The notes beneath the pieces were generated by a model. That model made no database searches, had not been told where the DNA came from, and saw only the letters and a program-made list of their open reading frames with translations. A DNA stretch of 64,000 bases from Dermatemys mawii (Eukaryota; Chordata; Testudines; Dermatemydidae). Positions 12,591 through 25,857 of the stretch are shown in pieces. The position numbers were made by a program, and so were the translations under genes. The first letter of the stretch is position 1, and every line of letters starts with the position of its first letter. Location of the stretch: the NCBI GenBank assembly GCA_007922305.1, contig ML677364.1, forward strand, positions 18,996,538 to 19,060,537. Direction: 5' to 3'.

Positions 12591-14798
12591 TACAGAGCTT
12601 TAGCTAAAGCTGTGATAAGTTTATCTCTGAAGGTCCCCAGGTCAGTTCCTGGTCTGCTGGCCAAGACAGCAGCTGTCACTCTTGGTCTTATATGGGATAG
12701 CCCCACCAGTACTACTTATGTCTATGTAACATTTAAATAGAGAGTCAATTGTACCATTCATTCTCATACACTGAATTTTGCTCTGAAAATGAAATTATCT
12801 TGCTACAGTACGCAGAAGTGACAGCATTATATTAAGGTTTGTATTTAGAAATTTGAAAATAACAGGGTTGGTTTTCTTTTTCAGAGATTATTCATTTTTC
12901 CTGGATTCCATTTTTTTTTAAAATGTCAAAGCGTGAGGAGTGTGTACCAAGTTTTCAAAATGTGTATCAGGTTGGATATAACAATTACTGTTGGAGCGGG
13001 AGGAAAAATTAATGTCCTAACACATGTAAGATGGATGTTCAACGTGTGTTTGGAGACTCATGCAACATTACAGTCCTCTGCACAAATTAACTCTTAGGCT
13101 CCAATTCCTCAGTACCCTGCGCCTTGTGTAGTCACTTACTTCAGTATAAACTGAGTACGATGTGTGTGTCAAACACTACCATTCTAATCTGGTAGCATTT
13201 TATTTTGCACTGGCAAAAATGACTACACAAAAGTGCAGAGCAATGGGTGACTCCTGCTCTTCATTTTCTTTTCAGCATCAGTGCAAAATAGTCATTATTT
13301 TAACAAACTTCATTTTTATTTGGGGAACAAGGAAAACAATGTATTATCATTTCACAGGCTTTTTTCTCTCCATAGTTTGTAATATTTTTAAATCCTTGAC
13401 ATGTTTCCATTATCTTTGCAAACACTGAGTTCTTTCTTTATTGACAATCACAGTGAAATTAACATGGTTCTCTCTTTTACTCTCTTATGCGTTCACCAGC
13501 GTGAACAATTGTGTCAGAACAGCACTGATAGACATGTTAACTTTCAGACCAGTGGTGGGATTTCTCCACAATGTCACTTCTGTTGTACCCACAATTATGA
13601 AATATTGTTAAAGTTCCCAAAGGCAAAATAGTGAATGATCTTTTTTTAAAGCAAGCTAGATGTCTTTGGTCTGATTGTCCACTGTCTTGGATATTTGATA
13701 GCTATTTACACAAGAGCAAAGTGGCTGTAAAATTATACCTTTCGGATTTATACTTTGCACAGGTATAAATGACTACACAAGGAGCAGGTAGGGGAGAATC
13801 AGGGAACCAGAATCATGAATCCAGTTTCCACCATCTTGTAATAAATTTAGTGCATGTCAAATTTGGGGGACAACCTACGTGAGTAGAGTTACTTTAATGT
13901 AAAAAAAAGCAAGATAACAACATCAGAGATCTTCAAATGTGTCTATATTGTATTTAAAAATAGGGATTGATGAACTGCTAAACATAACTGCGGAGTGAAT
14001 GAGAATGCAAAATATTTCCTCCTTTTCCTCTGGTGGAGTACAGTGATTGACTTGTAAGGAAAAGGTATAATTTTAAAGAACCCTGCAAAATTGGGGGAAT
14101 AGTAAGCAGAACTAAATGGATCTGAAATAATTCAGATAGCATAAATTACCTACCAGTAAATCAAGCCTCATAGCAGTTCCTTACCATAATGAAGTGTTTC
14201 AAACTGACTTTAAGGCTGAACTGATATGATCTTTTTTTTAAAAAAAATGCTGTCTGAGAATCTTGATTACTGCAGGGTATTTGAAGGCCACTCTTTCCAG
14301 TTCTTCGCTAAAAGTACTATACTTAAAACTTAGAGCTCCACAGTGATGTGCTTGACATATATTTGTTGTCTAGTGTGTGAGCGGGGGGAACAATTGTCAA
14401 AGTCTTTGTTCCGTAGTGGCTCATTTGGCCTCAGTAGTTCTTCCTGATGGGCAGGAGATGATACCTGTTGTAGGAATCCAGCATTTTGCATTAGGTGAAG
14501 TGTTTGCTGAGTTACAGAGTTTCAGAACAAACATTTTACCATACTAGGGCAAACACTTAAACATTACCTTATAGCCTGGGATACACATATGATATGTAGG
14601 ATTACTACATGCACATCCTATGAGCATTCCATACAGTATAAACACTAGACATATTCTTATATAACTAATATTTATTTTAACTCTACTAACCCACAGGAGA
14701 GCAGACTGGTTTCCAGATGTGCATTTGTTAGTGTTCAGTCAGGCCCAAGGCCTTGGTATAAGCTAGCACCTGGTCTTCCAGTGTCACCACATACTCAT

Positions 14799-14898
14799 GT
14801 CTTCAGATGCATGGAGTGGGTTTTTACCCACAAAAGCTTATGCCCAAATAAATCTGTTAGTCTTTAAGGTGCCACTGGACTCCTCATTGTTTTTGAAA
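14799..14898 (+). mobile_element. Penelope-like element tail fragment (copy 4)
   Basis: Only the terminal tail is present. It has stem II GTGGGT (14816-14821) and ACCCAC (14826-14831) around a TTTT loop, then AAAAGCTTATGCCCAAATAA, GTTAGTCTTTAAGGTGCCAC and GGACTCCTCA. These blocks align with the tails at 29400, 37264, 45215 and, on the other strand, 59733. The upstream CTGATGA box is disrupted here. Confidence 0.8.
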
Positions 14899-15161
14899 AT
14901 ATGGTGCTTCCACATTTTTCATCCATCTCAGGCTCTAAGTAGAATAATGTGAGAACCCATCACTTCACACACATGCAGAGAACTCTCATCCCTCGGAGAT
15001 GGGAAAGATGCGAGGGGTTGAATAAAATTGATTCTGAAATAAGACATTAACAATTTGACCATTTGGTCATCACTGATTCAGCAGAGAATAAATTAATGAT
15101 TTGGTGCTTGGCTGCGTCTGTCTGCCTGAAAGAGCACTTGATTCTTCTTCTTAAACCAGGT

Positions 15162-15409
15162 GGTCTACACTCCAAAGTTAGGCCACAGGGGTGTGAAAAA
15201 TCCACATCCTTGTGCAACATAGTTAAGTTGACCTAACTCCCAGTGTAGACAGAATTCTTCCATCGACCTAGTTACCTCCTTTCAGGGAGGTGGATTTACT
15301 ATAACAATAAGAGAACCACTCCAGCTGCTGCAGTGAGTCTGTACCCTGAAGTGACACAGCTGCAGCACTACAGCTGTGCTATTGCAGTGTTTCGAGTGAA
15401 GACACAGCC
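15162..15409. mobile_element. MITE (TCTACAC family)
   Basis: It begins GGTCTACACTCCAAAG, contains the word CAGTGTAGAC internally and ends GAGTGAAGACACAGCC. This fits a palindromic or TIR-bounded MITE of the TCTACAC type seen elsewhere in the window. Terminal repeats are imperfect and no target-site duplication was found. Confidence 0.5.
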
Positions 15410-15737
15410 TTAGAAACTCTTCATAGAAACAATTGGCCCTGCAAGGAGTGGCAGTGGGGGCAGAGAGGGATGCTGTGGCTGTAAGGAGATGAAGGATGGA
15501 GTAAAAAGAGAGGAGACCAAAGAGGGGAGGAGAAGCAGGGCGAAAGGCAGTAACCAAAGGGTCCACGGCAAGAAAGCAGAAAGGAGACAGCAGGAGGCAT
15601 AGAGAAGCAGGGGCAGAGAGGCCAGGAGAAGCAGAGAAAACCAGGAAAGGAAATGTCAGGGTTAAAGTGCGGATTACAGTATTGATAACTGCAAGAAATC
15701 AAAATTCATTAATCAATTATATATTTTAAACAGGTTA

Positions 15738-15826
15738 AACCAAATCCTCAGTTGGTGTAACTCTGCATAGCTCCACTGAATGCAATAGAGTTACACACAG
15801 ATTTGCACCAGCAGAGGATCTTGCCC
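15738..15826. mobile_element. Palindromic MITE
   Basis: The left half (AAATCCTCAGTTGGTGTAAC, then GCATAGCTCCACTGAA) is the imperfect reverse complement of the right half (TGCAATAGAGTTACAC, then TTTGCACCAGCAGAGGATC). A diverged relative lies at about 48443-48522. The element could fold into one long hairpin and codes for nothing. Confidence 0.75.
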
Positions 15827-16059
15827 AATAGTACAATTGCACACATTAATGAATCGTTCACTATATAGTACTCTGCCATTAGAAATACAGTTTTTGTAAT
15901 TCTTTGACAATAGACGATGCAGCCAGTGGGCATTTGCCAAAGTTTTTAAGTCTTTTAAAACTTACTTGGTGCCTTATTTACAAATGAAATTCAATACTTT
16001 GCATCCTTTAGCTAGTCATTCTTCACACCCTCCCTATCAACTCAGTCAAGAAGTTTTAC

Positions 16060-16480
16060 TGTATTGTTCTCGTTTTTCAGAGAGTTTAAGTGATTTGCCC
16101 AAAGCATGAAGATCCTTGTTTGACATTTTAATAAGTGGATGAAGGCAGAGTGGAGGCAGGAGTTGCATCTTGTTAGTTTACGAGCGATCATAGTTAGGGT
16201 GGGGATAGGCCACCTTAAAAGATAAGTAGTTTTTGTTTGATGCAGTGGAGAAGTGGGAGCCAGTGGAGAGACATAAAGAAAGGGATGACATCATCAAAGC
16301 AGTGAGCCAGGAAAAAATCTTTGCTGCGCCATTTTAAATAGATATAACAAGACAAGATTTCATTGTCAAGGCTGGGGAGCAGGCATTTGCACCCATCAAC
16401 ATGAATGATATTGAGGGCCTGGATGAGAGATTTGACTTTATGGCTGGCAAAGAGAAGTCAGATCTTATAGATATTCTGCA
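16060..16480. repeat. Ancient LINE-like repeat fragment, tentative
   Basis: The segment contains AGTGGGAGCCAGTGGAGAG, GATGACATCATCAAAGC and GGCCTGGATGAGAG, words I associate with an old, widely dispersed L2/L3-type LINE end. A related segment may lie at about 50660-50960 (TGGATTTGTAAAGGGCCTTG). It is too decayed to classify without a library search. Confidence 0.35.
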
Positions 16481-18352
16481 AAAATGGTGTTTCAAATCTC
16501 TCTACAATTTGGAAAAAAATCAATTTGGATCAATTATTTTTGGAGACAACTATAAGTGACTATTGTATGCAACAAAGTTAGTTGTACTTTACAACTCTTC
16601 TCAGTGTCTTTCACTTCTCCTGCTGACTGCCTCATTCTATGAACCATGCTTAGACTTCGCTACTTTGCAGTCGTTTTTTTCAAACCTCAGTTCCATATAC
16701 TCATACAAACAACAGATTCAGATTGTTACTGTGGTGAAAAAATGGGACTTCACCACCACTGAGGCTTTTTAACCCCACTGCTTCAGTTTAGTTTGTTTAT
16801 TTTTATTTCTAGCTATCCATCACTATAATTTGGTGCCTAAAGCACTTTGCTCTTTTTCCCCCCTGATTTATTCTTATCCTGTTTGCATACAACTTCACAA
16901 AGAATCAGTGCAACCTTGTTGTAATGGTTTTCAATGGGAAAAAATAGGTTGTTGCATCTGTAAATCATCAAAAAATAATCCATCATACAAGACTGAAATA
17001 ACAATAATGAAATACACTAAATATGCCTATACTAAGACACTTGTACCTACACTTGTAATATACAATCTAAGTTCCAAAGTTCTTATCAGATGACTGTTCA
17101 AGTTTCAGAACACCCCATGTAGTGATGAGATCACTTAATCCATCATTGAAGTACAGCAACTTCCGGTGTGGAAATGTTTAGCTGTACAAAGAATGATCAA
17201 ACAACAGTTTATAGTTGAGAATAAATAAAATATTGTATGCAGTTGAAATTGCAGGATGAATTTTAGCTGGGTAAATTTAATAACTATAACTGGAAATTAG
17301 CCTGGACACCACGGTTAATAAAATATTCCTATGAAAACTGGCATGGAGGTCCATGTAAAGTGGATTTAAATGCTCAACAGAACATTCTTTATGTGCAGAG
17401 GAGCATTCCACAGGCAAAAAGTTGGTGAAGGATTGGAGCTGACTCTTACTCCAGCCTTGCTCCCCATCCCCAGTATCCCAGGAGGGAAGGGACAGATTGG
17501 ACACGTGGAGGGATGTGGCAGAGTGGAATTCATTATACTCAATTCTCCACAAATGTAAGGTCACTGAGGAACCCAAAGCCCATGGCATTACTTAGAGCTA
17601 TTTCTCAGCAACTGTAACTTCCACTGCGGCTGGGAGGCATGGGAATAAGGAACCACAGTTGGCTCCTTGATGCTCCCCGGTCTCTACTGCATTGAAGTGG
17701 AACAGTGAACCTGGCCCAGGATCTTGAATGACCTTAAAGGATCAGAATTTTATTTCATGATCATTCAAAAAGACAGCCCCTTCCAAATAACATCCTGTCC
17801 TCCAACCCCATGCTCATCATTGGCTCAGTACAGGCTCAAAGGAAAGAATGCCATCTTCTGACTCCAGTCACTGATTTCCCTTCCTGCATTTCTTTATGAT
17901 CACTGTTGCTTTATGGTCCCTCGTCGAACTAGAAAGGCCCTGAATTTATGCATTGCCCTGATTAGAAAACTGTGTAACTGACTTTGGAATGGAGAGTGTA
18001 ACAGAAAAGTTGTAAAGAAGTCCACTGTGGTTCCAAAATGTAAAGCATTAAAGATTTCCTTAGAAATACTTCAGTAATCAAAGCAGAGCTGTTCCTTTCA
18101 TCTGACTTTATGTGTGCACTTTGTCTCATAGGAACAGTAGTAAATCTAGTGTGGAAAAGCTACAGCCTATTTTAGTTTTATTTACTTTCCTGTGGTGCAA
18201 GAGCTGTCAGCATGATCTCCACCCTCCACCCAGCAATGCAGATAAATTACTGAACTACACCTACCCCTCTAAAATGGAGATTTTCAAAGTGGAGGGGGAA
18301 GTGTTGGGCTGTGGTCAATGTGCAATTGTATATCATAAGCTTTTTTTTATTA

Positions 18353-18440
18353 TGACCCTGATCCAGCAAAATACTCAAGCATGTGCCTAATTTTAAGTAT
18401 ATGAAGAGTAACATTTAGTTTGATTTTAATGGGGTTATGG
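18353..18440. repeat. Half of a palindromic MITE
   Basis: The text ACCCTGATCCAGCAAAATAC, CTCAAGCATGTGCCTAATTT resembles the left arm of the element at 25858-25978. The right arm is not recognisable. It lies about 90 bp upstream of the last exon, outside the splice acceptor. Confidence 0.45.
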
Positions 18441-18527
18441 TAATGTCAGACACATGCTCTCCAATTTTGTTGAAATATGAAAACAAGTTTGGAATCCTAA
18501 CGCTGTGAATTTCCTTTCGCAAACAAG

Positions 18528-18878
18528 GTGGATGCCCATGGAAACATTTTGCTAACATCTCTTGAAATTCACAATGAAGTGGCAAGCCATGAGGTTACAA
18601 CCAGCGTTACTGATGCTAGGAATTCAACAATATCCTTTGACAACTCAGGAATCCAGTACAGAAAACAAGGCGTGCATCGGGAAAGCTTTGGAAGGCGTAC
18701 AATGGACAGAACAGTGCCCCACAGCAAGAAGAGCCATTTACGGAGGAGGTCTTCACAGCTAAAAATAAAAATCCCTGATCTAACAGATGTGAATGCCATA
18801 GACAGATGGTCACGGGTGGTGTTTCCATTCACATTTTCTCTTTTCAACTTAATTTATTGGTTATATTATGTTAACTGA
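18528..18878 (+). CDS. GABRB4: GABA-A receptor beta subunit, last coding exon (cytoplasmic loop, M4, stop)
   Basis: The exon starts right after CAAACAAG with [18 protein letters not shown] and encodes 116 residues plus TGA. It supplies the rest of the M3-M4 cytoplasmic loop, which in this family governs trafficking and phosphorylation, and the M4 helix. Landmarks: [18 protein letters not shown] (about residues 26-43), the basic kinase site [20 protein letters not shown] (about 67-86), the pre-M4 segment AIDRWSR, and M4 [20 protein letters not shown] at the C-terminus, which is the usual beta-subunit ending. RRRSSQ (two serines) matches beta3/beta4, whereas beta1 and beta2 have [26 protein letters not shown] is closer, from memory, to chicken beta4 than beta3. 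It joins in frame to the exon ending at 1433. No frameshift or stop is seen, so the gene looks functional. Confidence 0.92.
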   Translation: MDAHGNILLTSLEIHNEVASHEVTTSVTDARNSTISFDNSGIQYRKQGVHRESFGRRTMDRTVPHSKKSHLRRRSSQLKIKIPDLTDVNAIDRWSRVVFPFTFSLFNLIYWLYYVN

Positions 18879-18940
18879 GTGACTGTACTTTTCTAAAAGA
18901 CTTCAATAATAATACATGAGATATTGCTCTGCCTGACAAG

Positions 18941-19090
18941 TTTATATATATGTATAATATGAACTTTTATTATATATACAATACACATGTATGTGTGTAT
19001 ACATATATTGTGTAAGTGTGTGAATATATAGATACGTGCACAGAAGTGTACTCTATATATACACACCCACGCACACACACGTATATATAC
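18941..19090. repeat. Alternating TA/TG low-complexity tract
   Basis: A run of TATATATG, TGTGTGTATACATATA and ATATATACACAC words lies just 3' of the stop codon. It has strong self-complementarity (GTATGTGTGTATACATA against TATATATACACAC) and alternating purine-pyrimidine character. Confidence 0.8.
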
Positions 19091-20972
19091 ATTCTGAGGT
19101 TATGGACAATTCAATATAGAATGCACATCAAAAGAACTTTTTTAAATTGAAAGACAGGTGTCCTCAAAACAGTAAGCCTTGAGAAAATTGAGTATAGTAT
19201 AATCTCACTTTGACTGTCATAGAAATTTTCAAACAGTTGTAATCATATATCAAGTCAGTATTCATAAACATTGATTGTAAAAGCTGACATACACATTGAA
19301 CATAAACTGACACCTTTCCATTGGTAAGTTTAAAATGTCATTTGTATTGCATAGCAATGTTACTTTCATCAAGCCAAATCAATTTTCCTTGCTAACAGTT
19401 CTAGTTTTTATATGTTGTAATAGATTTTTTTTCCTGTCAATTTTCAGTGATCACTTGCTTTCACTTCTGCCGTAAGTAAGCCTAATCATAGGACCAGTGT
19501 TGTTTAATGTTTTGGAGAAAATCATAATGTTTCCAAACATCCATCTTAAACATCCATCAGCAATGAAAAGAATCTTTTGTAAGTACTAAAATATACAGTG
19601 CAATTTTTCACTTGGACTGGTTCCAGCTAATATGTCATTCTGAAAAACAAGCACATTTTTAGTGTAATTTAGCTAAGAATTCAACTACTGCCAATGTGTT
19701 CTGCATCTGCAATAGATTTTGGAGGTCATTATTCTAGTGAAGACATAAGGACATCTCAGGTTATTTGCTAATTCAACATGAAACCATCAACCTATAGTCT
19801 TTATTAAACATGCATTCACATGATCAAACATTCTTATAACATTGTATGTTAATGTAAAATATATTTGCATAATATGCATATATATGTATATTTTATCAAG
19901 ATTTTTCTTTTTGTGCTTGCTGTTGTGACTGCATGCTATGTCATATTTTTGTTTCTGTGATGTTACAACTTTTTATTATGTAGACTTAAGCAAATAGAGC
20001 ATTTCTAATATTTCAATATTAGCATTTTCATATTTTATTTTGTACATATCGCATATTCATGTAAACTCAAACAGCTAGTATGTTCCAGTCACAGATCATA
20101 CCATAAATGATAGCAAACAGTAGGTTTTGTTTCAGCATTAAACATGTCCAAGCATTTTCTTTATGCAAATAGGGCCACTTCTGGTTTCATTCCAATTCAT
20201 TCCCTCATCAGTATCCAAACTTTTTCACTCTAGTAGGTTCTAGTAGTAAAGATACACCAGTTTCGGGACTGTAAACTTAATTTACTATTTAGCAAAATAG
20301 ATCTTTCTAAAGAAAAAAATGATATATTTTTTGTAAACACTGTTTTTATCACATACATCCATAAGTAGAAACAGTAGTAGACATAGATTGAAAAAGAAGT
20401 TAAGGGCTGGGTCCTGCCAGCTGTCTGCCTACAGAATTCCTGTTGATGTCAATAGGAACTTGGCAAGTGTTGTTTCCAGTTTGGAGTGCTATTGAGAGGT
20501 ATTAGTGGAGGGAAAATGTGTGGATATGCAAATGCCAAGTAAGCAAGATAAGATGAACCTAAAAAGTCTGCCTTTGATCTAAAATATTCTATGTTTTCAA
20601 AATATCTGACTTCTTTGTAAGTACAAGTAAGTGATAGTTATTCTGCTGCATTGTAAGTTCTTCATTCCCATTTTAATCTGTTCCAGGGTACATAATTCTT
20701 TTGTAAAACTTTGATCTGAGCTGAGACTCAACAAACAAGCTCAGGCTGCAAGATCTGAGTCGCAGTGTGATTCTTGGGCTGATCAATTTGCAATAATGTG
20801 CTCTCCCATACAAGTAGCTTGTGGCAAAGCTGTGATTTAACCCTCAGTTGCTACTCCCATGAGTAAAGTTAGACACATGCACAAGAGATCCTGGGTTTGG
20901 GGCCTTAGTGCTCATACATATTTGGTTACAGTAGTTTAGACAGAGTGCCTGTTACTGTCATTTTCAAACACA

Positions 20973-20978
20973 AATAAA
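20973..20978 (+). promoter_or_regulatory. Candidate polyadenylation signal AATAAA
   Basis: AATAAA about 2.1 kb past the stop codon, in CACAAATAAACTTT. Such hexamers are common in AT-rich DNA. It is one of two candidates, the other being at 21620-21625. Confidence 0.2.
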
Positions 20979-21650
20979 CTTTATCAACGACATAAGTAGA
21001 AGAACTTCAAAGGACTCCTTATAGCTGGGCTAAAAAAATCCAGTTTTTAAAAATTCCCCAATATAAATTTGCATTCTGGAGCATGACATATTTTGAGCTT
21101 TCTAATACCATACAGGTTTGCAAACTGACAATTAATTAAAGAGAATATTTGCAACACTGGCATCATTACAAACATTTAAACAATTTCAAAATTAAAAATA
21201 CACATCTTAAAAGGGATTTTTAACCCTAAAACCACATTTATGCAAACATTCTGATTAACAAAAACAAAAATAAAAACCAATTTATAACTTTCCATCATTT
21301 TTTTTAGAAAAATTCTCTCTCTAAACCTATCTTTGAGCAAGTCTTGCAAGTAGTGCTCTACACAGCTGTGCTGAATAACTGGGTTAAATTCCTTCTTCTC
21401 TGAGCCCAGACATCCAAGGTGTTGAACACAGTATTGCCAAATCTCATGACTGTATCATGAATCACTGTATTTTTTTCTTAAAATCCCAGGTCCTGGAGTC
21501 ATGTGATAATGCAAGACTCAGCTTTGATTTTAAAAAAAACAATACTAAGTTTGTAGCTCTCATGATTGTGGAAAAATATTTTAAAATTTGACCGCTAAAG
21601 GCTCAGAATATAGAAGGCAAATAAATGTATTTTTGTTTAAAATCTCATGA

Positions 21651-24600
21651 TTTGTAGGCCATTTTGTAATGGGGACCTGACTCATAATTTTTGAACCCAT
21701 GTGACTGGCATCTCTGGGAGTTATAAGCTCCTTAACTCTCATTGAAATTAATGGCAGTTGAGGTTGGTCACACCTTTATTTGATTGTCCTCTTCCTTCCA
21801 GGCAAGCAAGCAGGGCCTTCCATTGGTTAAAAACAGCTCTTCTAGTCTTTAGGACCCAACAGAAATCCACTGAAGTCAATAATGGGCTTTTAACTGACAT
21901 CAGTGAGGGTCTGATCAAGCTCTTGGAGCTAGATTGTAACCTGACAATATGCCGTGAGTCAAAGGCAGTGCATATCTATGCTTACCCAGGAACTGACTAG
22001 AGAACAATTTGGGTCTCAGAGAATCACCATTCACTTCCTCCCCTGCTTCCCCCTTACTCGGTTGTGGGGAGAGTAAGTTAGTGCACCCCTTTTCATGGAG
22101 CAGTTTACTCCTCCACCTGTTTAAAATATATAAGTGAATATTTTAAGTGTTCCACAGGATTTTGTCTGCATAAGCCTAGCTGAATTCCATGAGGGGCACA
22201 CATTTCAAACCTTGAAACCTTAGACGGATCTGATAAAAGCCAGGAAGCTCTAAATTAAGGCTAACACTCCATCTTAACACCATTGTGCCTTTTGTCCATC
22301 TTCATTCATCTCCCAGCCTCACCCCTCACAGATATGCATACACCCTCTTCCTCCCCGCCACAACCACATAGAAGGAACAGTGTTCGTCTTAACTTTACAT
22401 TTTCTGGCTTGTAGTGAGTGTCTTCCAGAATGTTCTTTAACTATGGGTGATTTTAAACTAACGCTAATTATTCTAACCCAGTTACACCAGAGTAATGTAT
22501 TTCGAAGCCAGTTAACCCTTTTTCTAATTCACAGTGTAACTAAACAGTCATTTCTTCATCATTCACTCAATAAAGGTATAGAGGAAACTAGGATTATCCT
22601 GTGTCATAGCCCAAAGGTTCAATAAGAAGTAGAAATATCATGGTGGTTAATTCTAAGTTGATTTCATCCCATTGTCAAGGTAAACTAAAACCCAGTCTTT
22701 TGTGCTTAGGGCACATTTATGTGTGTTGGGTATTTTTCTGTTGTGGGAAAAAACTAGAACAGCGAAAACTGAATGATGATGAGATGATATATGAACATGT
22801 TGATGAATGAATACTCAATCTTTAAAAAGGGTCTTAAAGATTAATCATTTCTCTTTTACTTGGTGGGGAATAAAGTATATTTGGTGAATTTATGTTTATT
22901 CCGATTTTACATGTCCCTGATGTTTAGTCAGATATTTTTTTAAATAAAAGTTGAGCAGAAAATGATTTCCACAGTTGCCATGAAGGTAAAAATAAAGGCT
23001 TCTTCTCTTGGAATCCATCATACTCGCAAGTGTTTTCTACAGCATAATGAGAAGAGTGTAAAGTTACATTGACTTTAACTTTGAGAAATACTTTGTGACA
23101 TGCCAAGGAAAGGCACAGTCTGGTGCAAGCCATTTTCACTTCCTGTTGAAGACTGCATGATCTTCCTCCACTTCAGGTGTAGCTTCTACCAGCCCGGGAA
23201 GCAAAAGAGAATGAGAGATCTGAATGAGACAACACCCATTCTTGACAGCAGCATTCTGTACACTGTCTCCATTAATCAAGTCATAGATATTCTTTTTTAA
23301 AAAATCAAACATTTAAATGTAGTGATTGTTCCAGAAGTACTAATTGTAATCAATACATTTTTATTATTAACGTAAAAATTGGTTTAGAAGACAGAGTATT
23401 GAAGGACTCCAGTAGATTTAAATAGAAATAATCTACACAACAGTTACAGGGAAGATAAAAACCAAGAGAAAGAAGGATATTCAGAATGAAGATTGGCTCT
23501 AGGTCCTAAAGTCCTGGATCTCTGGGAACAGATAACAGTATGTGTTCAGAACAGACCATCTTCCTCTGATTTGAGTCTGGAAGCAATAATGGTTTGCATC
23601 ACAACCTAAATAATAATTAAATGTATTAGACTCTGTGGGCCTTATCCAAAACTCAATGAAATCAATGAAAAGATTCCCATTGATTTCAAAAGATTGTGAA
23701 TCAGTTTGATGCACAGGGAGTATTTCCAAAATAGTTATTCCTGACTAACTCTATGTACAGATTGTTTTAATTCGGAATGAGCAAACTTTTTTCTGAATTA
23801 GTTTAATTCATTGGATTAAGCTAATTTAGAATAAAGAACTCTTATTCCAGAGTATGTTCACACATGAAGTTACTGAGGAATAGTTAGACTGGTTTAAATC
23901 CACACCCAATCTTCTTCCAGATTTATTTTGAGTAGATAGTCCCTACTTGAGTCTAGATCATGCGGATTTCACACATATTTAGGATCTTGTAAAGAATTGC
24001 TGAAATGCACATTTTAGCATTTTGAGTGTGAGAATTTCTGGTGAAATGTATCTTCAAATGTATTCATTTTGAACATACTGTACAGCTAGATATATATATG
24101 GTATATATCTATTAAACCCTTATAGCCACATCAAATAATTGTTAAGGGAATTGACCTCCCATTACAAGTGAATGAGTGTTTTGCCTAAAATTAATGAGGC
24201 CATTCCTTTGCACAGCATTTTGGGGTCACTGCCTGCCACAAATGAAAAACACATTTTGTGTCTAACTATCTCCAAAGAAAATAAACTAATAGAAGAAATA
24301 AAGCATGCAGCTGAAAAGTAAATCTAAGACTAAAGACAGACCTCACATTTGTTTTTTTTTATTTTATGGAACAACGGCAGCAATGCTTATAGTTGCCTTC
24401 AAACTCTCTCTAAAAGTATAGGGGTTAAATTGTCAAAATGACTAGTGGTTTTGGCTGCCTCAATTCTTAAGTGCTTTCCTTGAGACACCATATTATTATA
24501 AAAGCTGAGCACCAAGCTTCTCAAACTGGGCTCAAAAAATCACTACTTACTTTTGAAAATGTAGGCCAAGGTGTGCTGAAAACAAAGTGATATGTAGAGA

Positions 24601-25100
24601 ATCTATTGTGAAACAAATTACTAAAATGCTCTGCAAGTTCGAACTATTCATGGTTAAACTAAAAATGCGAAAGTCCAGCAATTACTTACTCCACTGCAAA
24701 GAAAATATTAAAGGGGAACATATTTGGATGCCTAATCTAACATTTTTAATGTGCTTTTATAGCATGGCTCTGTCCTGACCCTGCAGCATAACTTACATTG
24801 TAGTACATCCTCTTCCTTGGCATCACAACAGACATAAAGCTTAATTGCTCAGATTTAACTCCACACACTAGCATTTCAGATAGTACCTATCCAAGCCAAA
24901 ATAAAATGTGAGGATGAAGCAGTCACTGTGCCACACTTGTCTGTCCATGATATCATAACAATCTTCGGATTGTTCATGTTAATGTCAGGGTTATTGTATT
25001 TTGTTTTATAAATTAGTCATTTGGTGATAATAGGACTGGGGCTCCTCTCATTGCTAGCACTGCATTTTATATGTACATATTGATTTGGGGGGACTCTTAG
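21651..25100. other. Intergenic, no gene seen
   Basis: AT-rich DNA with only short, unrelated open frames. A partial palindromic MITE may lie at about 23637-23705 (CCATTGATTTCAAAAGA against TCAATGAAATCAATGA). Nothing else could be classified. Confidence 0.5.
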
Positions 25101-25340
25101 GGCTTGTCTACACAGTGGGGTAATGCAATCTATGGTAGGGAGGATGATTTCTAAAGCTTACTAATATGTTGCACATCAACTGGTCCAGCAGACCCTGCTG
25201 ACGTTCGCTAAAGGTTCTCTCCTGCTTCAAGCAGCATTATATTAAAATATATTCTATATGGACCAATTAACGCACAACCTGTTAGTGTGTTTTAGAAATT
25301 ACACCTCGTAGATTATGTTACTCCACCACAAAGACAAGCC
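25101..25340. mobile_element. MITE with terminal inverted repeats
   Basis: It starts GGCTTGTCTACACAGTGGGG and ends CTCCACCACAAAGACAAGCC, which are inverted copies with a few mismatches. Inner blocks are also mirrored (GATTTCTAAAGCTTACTAAT against TTAGTGTGTTTTAGAAATTA). The 240-bp element is a non-autonomous DNA transposon. Confidence 0.75.
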
Positions 25341-25857
25341 TCTAGCATCAAATGGTGTTTACTACCCAATTCACTAGGCCGCCTCCGGACATGTTCTGTG
25401 TTTTACATCAACATTGCAGGTGAGTGTTCTTGCACCACTGAACCAGTTTGCAAACAGATGCCAAACTTACCTGCGGCCTCGAGCCTACAAACACTTGCTA
25501 CTGAGTAAAGTGACTGCTAGGGCTGAGCAAATAATTGAATTTTTGTAGTTCAGCAGCTAAACTGAAAACTCTGGAAAAAATCAGTGTGTTTCACTCTGAA
25601 ACTGATTTTTTTCCTCACTGAAACAACCAACAAAAAAATTGTGTAGCTCGATGAAAACATTTTGAACATCATTTCTAAATGTTGATTTGAAATATTTTAA
25701 AAAGAAATATTGATTTGACTTGACAATTCTTTTTCTAAATGGTTTGTTTGGAAAATGTCTTTATCTTTCTATGTGAAAATAGAGTTAAACTGTGTAATGA
25801 TTCCTGAAAGTGTTTTTATAGTAGTGTCCTATGTTTCCAAATCAGATACCTCCTAAA

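Larger units (their letters stand above)
18879..21650 (+). other. GABRB4: Probable 3' UTR and immediate 3' flank, AT-rich, nearly repeat-free
   Basis: After the stop codon there is about 2.7 kb of AT-rich DNA in which I recognise no transposon, apart from a low-complexity run (18941-19090) and a weak MITE-like piece near 20405-20475. Candidate AATAAA signals are at 20973-20978 and 21620-21625. The contrast with the repeat-dense intron and distal flank suggests a long 3' UTR, but the real poly(A) site cannot be fixed from sequence. Confidence 0.5.

Noticed and set aside
15282..15702. Two 93-94-codon minus-strand frames rich in Ser, Pro, Cys and Phe
   Set aside because: They are the complement of a purine-rich stretch and part of a MITE. 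No domain.
18569..18847. Minus-strand frames of 92 and 70 codons across the last receptor exon
   Set aside because: Antisense shadows of a well-supported coding exon.
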